Of a stretch of DNA of 64,000 nt, positions 59,078 through 64,000 are shown one piece after another. The notes beneath the pieces were generated by a model that searched no databases, was not told the origin of the DNA, and was given only the letters and a program-made list of their open reading frames with translations. The first letter of the stretch is position 1, and each line of letters starts with the position of its first letter. Both the position numbers and the translations under genes were made by a program. Source of the DNA: Bacteroidaceae bacterium (lineage in GTDB: Bacteria > Bacteroidota > Bacteroidia > Bacteroidales > Bacteroidaceae); the NCBI GenBank assembly GCA_017542145.1, contig JAFXXQ010000046.1:1-64000 (forward strand). The letters run 5' to 3'.

Positions 59078-59908
59078 ATGAAGAAAGTTGCCATACAAGG
59101 AATCAAGGGGTCGTTCCACGACATTGCCACGCGGAAGTTCTTCGGCGAGGAAGATATTGAGTTGGTGTGCTGCGACACGTTCGAAGACCTTTTTGACACC
59201 ATGAAGAAAGATCCGGCCCTTCTCGGCATGGTGGCCATCGAGAACACTATTGCCGGAAGCCTGCTCCACAACTACGAACTGCTACGCGCCAGCCAACTCA
59301 CCATCATCGGTGAGAAAAAACTGCATATTGAGCACAGCCTCCTCAGCCTGCCCGATGAAGCGGAAGCAGACATACGTGAAATCAACTCCCACCCTGTCGC
59401 GTTGATGCAATGCCGCGGTTTCCTCAAGCAATACGCAGACTGCAAGATCGTGGAAACCAACGACACAGCCGGAGCCGCTGAAAAAATCAGTCGGTTGAAG
59501 CTGCGCGGCCATGCGGCTATCTGTTCCAAAGAAGCCGCCCCCATCTATGGCATGAAGGTGATACGCGAGGCCATCGAGGACAACAAACATAATTTCACCC
59601 GATTTCTCTGTCTTTGCGACCCGTGGAATGCCGACAGTCTGCGCGATGTCCGGCAGACAAACAAGAGCAGCATCGTCTTCAGCGTTCCTCACGAGAAGGG
59701 CGAGCTGAGTCACGTGCTGAGCGTGCTCTCCTACTACGACATCAATATGACAAAAATTCAGTCGCTACCCATCATCGGACACGAATGGGAGTATCTGTTC
59801 TACGTCGATATGACATTTACCGACTATGCCCGTTACCGTCAGAGCATCGAAGCCATCCGTCCATTAACACGTCAAATCAGCATACTTGGAGAATATGAAG
59901 CAGATTAA
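59078..59908 (+). CDS. pheA: Prephenate dehydratase
   Basis: 276 residues, monofunctional (no chorismate-mutase domain). The dehydratase part (1-185) has 'AIQGIKGSFHDIATRKFFGE', 'ENTIAGSL' and the catalytic T174-R-F176. A C-terminal ACT domain (about 195-270, 'GELSHVLSVLSYYDINMTKIQSLPIIG') would bind Phe for feedback control. It converts prephenate to phenylpyruvate. First gene of the operon after the attenuator; ATG at 59078. Confidence 0.94.
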   Translation: MKKVAIQGIKGSFHDIATRKFFGEEDIELVCCDTFEDLFDTMKKDPALLGMVAIENTIAGSLLHNYELLRASQLTIIGEKKLHIEHSLLSLPDEAEADIREINSHPVALMQCRGFLKQYADCKIVETNDTAGAAEKISRLKLRGHAAICSKEAAPIYGMKVIREAIEDNKHNFTRFLCLCDPWNADSLRDVRQTNKSSIVFSVPHEKGELSHVLSVLSYYDINMTKIQSLPIIGHEWEYLFYVDMTFTDYARYRQSIEAIRPLTRQISILGEYEAD

Positions 59909-61088
59909 TCCTCTTCCAGCCATCCGTCCGGCGGAGCGTCTGGAACACGTGAGTGAATATTATTTCAGCCGTAAGCTGAAGGAGATTGCCCAGCGTAATG
60001 CCCAGGGCGAGGACATCATCAGCCTTGCCATCGGCAGTCCTGACATGCCCCCTTCCCAAGATACCATCGCAACATTGTGCGAGCAAGCACAACGCGATGA
60101 CGTACACGGCTATCAGCCCACCGTCGGCATCCCCGAGCTGCGTCAGGCAATGGCCGACTGGTACAAACGCTGGTACGACGTCGACCTCGACTATCAGACA
60201 GAGATTCAGCCACTCATCGGCTCAAAGGAGGGCATCCTGCACGTCACGCTGGCCTTCTGTAATCCTGGCGACTCGGTACTGGTGCCTAATCCCGGCTACC
60301 CCACCTATACTTCCCTCTCGCGTCTACTTGGGCAAAACATCATTTACTACGACCTCAAGCCCGAAAATGGCTGGCAGCCTGACCTTGAAGCCCTTGAAGA
60401 GATGGACTTGAGCCGCGTCAAACTCATGTGGACTAACTATCCCCACATGCCGACAGGTGCCCCTGCCCGCCGCGATACCTACGAACAGCTGGTGGCGTTT
60501 GCTCGCCGTCACAGCATCGTTATCGTCAACGACAACCCCTACAGTTTCATCCTCAACGACCATCCGCTGAGCATCCTGCAAGTGCCTGGTGCCAAGGAGT
60601 GCTGCATCGAATTCAACTCCATGAGCAAAAGTCACAACATGCCCGGCTGGCGTGTGGGCATGCTCGCCACCAATGCTGAATTCGTTCGCTGGATCGTCAA
60701 GGTGAAGTCGAACATCGACAGCGGCACTTTCCGCCCCATCCAACTCGCTGCCGCAAAAGCCTACGGCAACACTCCCGAATGGCATCGTCAGGCAAACATC
60801 ACCACTTACCGTCGTCGTCGCGCCATCGCCGAGGCCATCATGGCGCAGCTCGGCTGCTCGTTTGACCCTGCACAAGTGGGCATGTTCCTTTGGGGGCGCA
60901 TCCCCGACAGCTACGCCAAAGCCGAAGAGCTGACGGAGCGCGTGCTGAACGAAGCTCACGTCTTCATCACACCCGGCTTCATCTTCGGCTCCGCAGGCGA
61001 GCGCTACGTCCGCATTTCCCTCTGCGCCAAAGAGGAAAAGCTCAGCGAAGCACTTATGAGAATTAGAGAATTAGCAATTAGAATATAG
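59895..61088 (+). CDS. Class I/II PLP aminotransferase of the aromatic operon
   Basis: 397 residues starting at MKQINPLP (59895), overlapping pheA by 14 bp. A TTG at 59886 is a poorer start. The fold-type I aminotransferase motifs are 'NPGYPTYTSLSRLLG', 'NYPHMPTGA' (Asn/Pro near the cofactor), 'VNDNPYSFI' and 'FNSMSKSHNMPGWRVG' (Schiff-base Lys in SKS). It probably transaminates phenylpyruvate and 4-hydroxyphenylpyruvate (or prephenate) to Phe and Tyr, fitting its place between pheA and DAHP synthase. An LL-diaminopimelate aminotransferase role is the main alternative. Confidence 0.88.
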   Translation: MKQINPLPAIRPAERLEHVSEYYFSRKLKEIAQRNAQGEDIISLAIGSPDMPPSQDTIATLCEQAQRDDVHGYQPTVGIPELRQAMADWYKRWYDVDLDYQTEIQPLIGSKEGILHVTLAFCNPGDSVLVPNPGYPTYTSLSRLLGQNIIYYDLKPENGWQPDLEALEEMDLSRVKLMWTNYPHMPTGAPARRDTYEQLVAFARRHSIVIVNDNPYSFILNDHPLSILQVPGAKECCIEFNSMSKSHNMPGWRVGMLATNAEFVRWIVKVKSNIDSGTFRPIQLAAAKAYGNTPEWHRQANITTYRRRRAIAEAIMAQLGCSFDPAQVGMFLWGRIPDSYAKAEELTERVLNEAHVFITPGFIFGSAGERYVRISLCAKEEKLSEALMRIRELAIRI

Positions 61089-61103
61089 ATAATAGAAAAG
61101 AAT

Positions 61104-62171
61104 ATGGAACTCGATTTACAACCCCTCAACCTTCCTGGTGTGCCGACGGAACGTCCGCTACTTATTGCGGGCCCGTGCAGCGCCGAGACCGAAGAACAAG
61201 TCCTCTCCACCGCCCGTCAGCTGCTTGCTGCCGGCATACACATCTTCCGTGCCGGGGTTTGGAAACCGCGCACCAAGCCCGGCGGCTTTGAAGGCCAAGG
61301 CGAGGCAGCCCTCCCCTGGATGAAGCGCGTGAAGGAAGAAACCGGCATGCTCACCTGCACGGAAGTAGCTACGCCCCACCATGTGGAGTTGGCGCTCGAT
61401 GCGGGTATCGACGTGCTGTGGATAGGCGCTCGCACCAGCGCCAATCCCTTTGCCGTACAGGAGTTGGCAAGCGCCCTGCACGGAGTCGACGTGCCTGTGC
61501 TCTACAAGAACCCCGTCAACCCCGACCTTGAGTTGTGGATTGGCGGCATGCAGCGCCTCAACGCCGCAGGCATCCGCCGTCTGGCCACCATCCATCGCGG
61601 CTTCTCGTCGTTCGAGAAGACCATCTACCGCAACCTGCCCATGTGGCACGTACCCATCGAGCTGCGTCGCCGCATCCCCGACCTGCCCATCCTCTGCGAC
61701 CCCAGCCACATCGGCGGTCGCCGCGAACTTATCGCCTCGCTGGCGCAGCAGGCTATGGACCTTGGCTTCGACGGATTAATTATCGAAAGCCATACCCACC
61801 CCGACGAAGCATGGAGCGACGCCGCCCAGCAGGTCACACCTGAGGTGCTGAGCGTCATTCTCGACAACCTCGTCATCCGCAGCACAGCCGACACTACCGA
61901 GAGCCTGAAGACGTTGCGACGTCAGATTGACGAGATGGACAACGACCTTATCCAGCTGCTGTCCAAGCGCATGCGCGTCTGCCGCGAGATTGCTAACTTC
62001 AAGAAAGAGCACAGTATCGCCGTTGTCCAACCCAACCGCTACAGCGAAATACTTGACAAACGCGGCGCCCAGGGCGTGCTCTGCGGCATCGGAAGCGACT
62101 GCATCAAGACTGTCTTCGAAGCCATCCATACCGAAAGCGTCAGACAACAAATTGAAATCATAAACAAGTAA
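61104..62171 (+). CDS. Bifunctional DAHP synthase / chorismate mutase
   Basis: 355 residues: DAHP synthase of the AroA-beta type (1-255, 'LLIAGPCSAETEEQVLSTARQL', 'FRAGVWKPRTKPGGFEG', 'CDPSHIGGRRELI') and an AroQ-type chorismate mutase (about 262-350, 'LKTLRRQIDEMDNDLIQLLSKRMRVCREIANFKKEHSI'). It catalyses the first step of the shikimate pathway and the branch step chorismate to prephenate. Such fusions are known in Bacteroidetes. It lies 15 bp after the aminotransferase. Confidence 0.93.
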   Translation: MELDLQPLNLPGVPTERPLLIAGPCSAETEEQVLSTARQLLAAGIHIFRAGVWKPRTKPGGFEGQGEAALPWMKRVKEETGMLTCTEVATPHHVELALDAGIDVLWIGARTSANPFAVQELASALHGVDVPVLYKNPVNPDLELWIGGMQRLNAAGIRRLATIHRGFSSFEKTIYRNLPMWHVPIELRRRIPDLPILCDPSHIGGRRELIASLAQQAMDLGFDGLIIESHTHPDEAWSDAAQQVTPEVLSVILDNLVIRSTADTTESLKTLRRQIDEMDNDLIQLLSKRMRVCREIANFKKEHSIAVVQPNRYSEILDKRGAQGVLCGIGSDCIKTVFEAIHTESVRQQIEIINK

Positions 62172-62215
62172 GTGATAAGTAAAATCATTTAATCACTACA
62201 AACAAAGAAACAATC

Positions 62216-62998
62216 ATGCGAATCCTCGTCCTCGGAGCCGGAAAGATGGGCTCATTCTTTATTGACTTGCTCAGTTTCGAGCATGAGACTGCCGTCTATG
62301 ACATCGACGCCCGCCGCCTACGTTTCATGTACAACACCCAGCGCTTCACCTCTCTGGAGGAGATTGAGGCTTTCCGTCCCGAGCTGGTCATCAACGCCGT
62401 CTCGCTCGACCACACCCTCGACGTCTTCCGTAGCGTCACCCCTCATCTCCCCTCTGACTGCATCCTCAGCGACATCGCCTCTGTCAAGACCGGGCTTAAG
62501 GAGTACTACGACTCCTGCGGTTTCCGCTACGTCTCCACCCACCCCATGTTCGGCCCCACGTTTGCCAACCTCGGCGCCCTCCAGAACGAGAACGCCATCA
62601 TCATCACCGAAGGCGACTACATGGGCCGCGTGCTCTTCCGCGACCTCTACAGCCGTCTCGGCCTCCACATCTGCGAGTACACCTTCCGCGAGCACGACGA
62701 AACGGTGGCCTACTCCCTCGCCATCCCGTTCGTCTCGACGTTTGTCTTTGCCGCCGTCATGAAACATCAGGACGCTCCCGGCACCACCTTCCGCCGCCAC
62801 CTAACTATTGCCCGCGGCGTGCTGGGTGAGGACCGCGCCCTGCTGCGCGAAATCCTCTTCAACCCCCACACTACCGCCCAGGTCTCGCGCATCCGCAGCC
62901 AGCTTGCCGAACTCATCGACATCATCGACCGTCGCGACACTCCCGCCCTCGACGCCTACATCGACCAAATCAAAGCTAACGTAGCGAGCAACCAATAG
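62216..62998 (+). CDS. tyrA: Prephenate dehydrogenase
   Basis: 260 residues with an N-terminal NAD(P)-binding Rossmann 'ILVLGAGKMGSFFIDLL', 'ILSDIASVK' and 'YVSTHPMFGPTFANLG' (catalytic His region), then the all-helical C-terminal domain. It has no ACT domain. It converts prephenate to 4-hydroxyphenylpyruvate for Tyr. Last gene of the operon, followed by the terminator at 63022. Confidence 0.92.
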   Translation: MRILVLGAGKMGSFFIDLLSFEHETAVYDIDARRLRFMYNTQRFTSLEEIEAFRPELVINAVSLDHTLDVFRSVTPHLPSDCILSDIASVKTGLKEYYDSCGFRYVSTHPMFGPTFANLGALQNENAIIITEGDYMGRVLFRDLYSRLGLHICEYTFREHDETVAYSLAIPFVSTFVFAAVMKHQDAPGTTFRRHLTIARGVLGEDRALLREILFNPHTTAQVSRIRSQLAELIDIIDRRDTPALDAYIDQIKANVASNQ

Positions 62999-63021
62999 AG
63001 GCTCTGAAAGAGGCACTTTTT

Positions 63022-63069
63022 TCCCTCTTTTTTCCTTCTTTCTGGAAAAAAAGAGGGACTTTCTTTTTG
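63022..63069 (+). terminator. Intrinsic terminator of the Phe/Tyr operon
   Basis: TCCCTCTTTTTTCC (63022-63035) pairs with GGAAAAAAAGAGGGA (63044-63058), and a T-rich tail follows. The tail overlaps the -33 box of the next promoter. Confidence 0.8.
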
Positions 63070-63096
63070 TCATTAAAAAAGAAGTGATTATCTTTG
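63067..63096 (+). promoter_or_regulatory. Promoter of the HU-family gene
   Basis: TTG (63067-63069), 19 bp, TATCTTTG (63089-63096). The transcript would start near 63103 and carry a leader of about 200 bases containing the palindrome array. Confidence 0.85.
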
Positions 63097-63111
63097 CAAT
63101 GTCAAAGAAAG

Positions 63112-63222
63112 AAATGTTTTCATCGCAATGATTAAAAGTTTTCATTGCAATGGTTAAATGTTTTCACTGCAATGAAAACAATCTTTCATCGCAATGGTTT
63201 AATCTTTTCACTGCGATGAAAA
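63112..63222. repeat. Palindrome array, five 22-bp units with TTTTCATTGCAATGAAAA cores
   Basis: Five tandem 22-bp units fit the 18-bp palindrome TTTTCATTGCAATGAAAA with a few changes each. Centres are at 63125/26, 63147/48, 63169/70, 63191/92 and 63213/14: exactly 22 bp steps. The array lies in the untranslated leader of the HU-family gene. Confidence 0.85.
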
Positions 63223-63308
63223 AATAATAAAAGAAGGGAATGAGTCTTTAAGGGCAGAAACAGCAATAACAACAAAAGAATAATAACCACAAAAAAAGGA
63301 TTATCACT

Positions 63309-63938
63309 ATGTCAACGATTAAATGTAAAGTAACACGAAGAAACTACGTATCTGGCAGCGACTTTCAGCAAGATAGCGTGCGCGTATCGCCAGCCAATTC
63401 TGCAACCATCACCACCAAGATGCTGGCTGACGACATGCAGGAGTCCATGTCGCTCACCCGATCCGATATTGTAGCAGCCTTAGAGGGGCTCAGCCATTTC
63501 ACAAAAGAGGCATTAGCGACAGGCGCCGTTGTGAAAATCAACGGTTTCGGCTCGTTCCAGCTTTCCTTCGGGCTGAAGGACCGTGTGGCAGCCGACAAGA
63601 AGGTGAAGGCGAATATGATTGAGGTGAAGGGAATCATCTTCCGCCCGTCAGACGAGTTCCTCGAAGAAATCAAGAAGGATGTCACATTCAGGGTAACTGA
63701 CGACTGCCGCAACGCCCTTTCCGCCGCCGGCACCATCGAAGCCCTGCGCAGCTATATGGAGGAACGCCGCACGGAGGGAAAGGCCGAGCAAATCACCCTC
63801 AAGCAACTGAAAACACTCTGCCATTGCTCCTACTCCACCGCCTACCGCCGCCTCCGCGCCTTCCTGACCGACGGGCTGCTCGTCCGCTCTACAGAATACG
63901 CTGGAATCTTCGTCCCCGGCCCGGCATGGGCAGAATGA
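63309..63938 (+). CDS. HU/IHF-family DNA-binding protein with C-terminal extension
   Basis: 209 residues. The first 125 follow the HU pattern of Bacteroidetes HU-like proteins ('MSLTRSDIVAALEGLSHFTKEALATGAVVKINGFGSFQLSF' carries the helix and arm region). Residues about 130-209 form an extra domain with 'ITLKQLKTLCHCSYSTAYRRLRAFLTDGLLVRSTEYAGIFVPGP', which looks like a winged-helix DNA-binding motif. It may combine bending and sequence recognition. The DNA it binds and its role are unknown; the five-palindrome array in its own leader is a candidate autoregulatory site. Confidence 0.82.
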   Translation: MSTIKCKVTRRNYVSGSDFQQDSVRVSPANSATITTKMLADDMQESMSLTRSDIVAALEGLSHFTKEALATGAVVKINGFGSFQLSFGLKDRVAADKKVKANMIEVKGIIFRPSDEFLEEIKKDVTFRVTDDCRNALSAAGTIEALRSYMEERRTEGKAEQITLKQLKTLCHCSYSTAYRRLRAFLTDGLLVRSTEYAGIFVPGPAWAE

Positions 63939-64000
63939 CATTTGTGCAAAATGGGCATTTTCAAAGAAAAAACGCAAAAAAACACAAAAATATTTGGCAG

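Noticed and set aside
1..64000. tRNA, rRNA or insertion sequences
   Set aside because: I found no cloverleaf-like or rRNA sequence and no transposase or flanking inverted repeats; a trained scan (tRNAscan, Rfam) would be needed to exclude small RNAs fully.

Overview
The window reads as chromosomal DNA of a Bacteroidales bacterium, most likely Prevotellaceae. The evidence is the many Bacteroidetes-type promoters (TTG, 19-21 bp, TAnnTTTG), secreted glycan-degrading enzymes and SGNH esterases, an ECF sigma / anti-sigma / TonB-receptor set, a T9SS-like C-terminus, a Bacteroidetes-type LptD, domains such as DUF4932, DUF6377, DUF4252 and DUF4831, and the gene order pheA - aminotransferase - DAHP synthase/chorismate mutase - tyrA. 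I see no rRNA, tRNA, CRISPR array, insertion sequence or prophage.

Layout. 1-5.3 kb: the end of a DUF4143 ATPase, a DUF4932 putative metallopeptidase, a lipocalin-like lipoprotein and a DUF6377 regulator. 5.4-10.9 kb (minus): a GH2 enzyme followed by an unusual GH43-GH130 fusion. 11-16 kb (minus): DUF4252, a MATE exporter and LptD. 16-25.5 kb (plus): a double-SGNH esterase, a GH43 lipoprotein, sigma / anti-sigma / TonB receptor without SusD, and a thioredoxin-like T9SS-type protein. 25.7-32.6 kb (minus): a sialic-acid catabolic operon (transporter, NanA lyase, AGE epimerase, sialate O-acetylesterase, NanM-like mutarotase). 33-36.4 kb: a lipoprotein and an AsmA protein. 36.8-42.2 kb (minus): GH92 fused to a BSP-like metallopeptidase, a serine-type sulfatase and a DUF1080 protein. 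42.2-54.5 kb: mostly housekeeping genes (msrC, obgE, adk, hpt, holA, amn, a zinc-ribbon protein, Nif3, glycerate kinase, pgeF, yccF). 54.6-58.8 kb: a nucleoside phosphorylase-like protein, glnS, a TPR protein and DedA. 58.9-63 kb: a Phe/Tyr biosynthesis operon preceded by what looks like a complete transcription attenuator. 63.3 kb: an HU-family protein.

How the genes work together. The secreted GH2, GH43-GH130, GH43, GH92-BSP, sulfatase and SGNH proteins together with the nan operon suggest foraging on host or mucin-type glycoprotein glycans: mannose trimming, desulfation, sialate de-O-acetylation and sialate catabolism. The aromatic operon would take erythrose-4-phosphate and PEP through DAHP, and chorismate on to phenylalanine and tyrosine, under Phe/Tyr-codon attenuation.

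The most interesting non-coding structure is a set of four intergenic arrays of short palindromes at 23.03, 36.55, 50.5 and 63.1 kb. Each has a different core sequence, but all share a 21-22 bp period (two DNA helical turns), and three are exactly 22 bp. A second recurrent structure is a promoter cassette with a GCTCGGCTTGCAC spacer and an upstream TAGATAGGCTTCGCCTCGG box, seen at four loci. Several dispersed repeats also run through coding sequence (signal peptides, an interdomain linker, a lipoprotein N-terminus).
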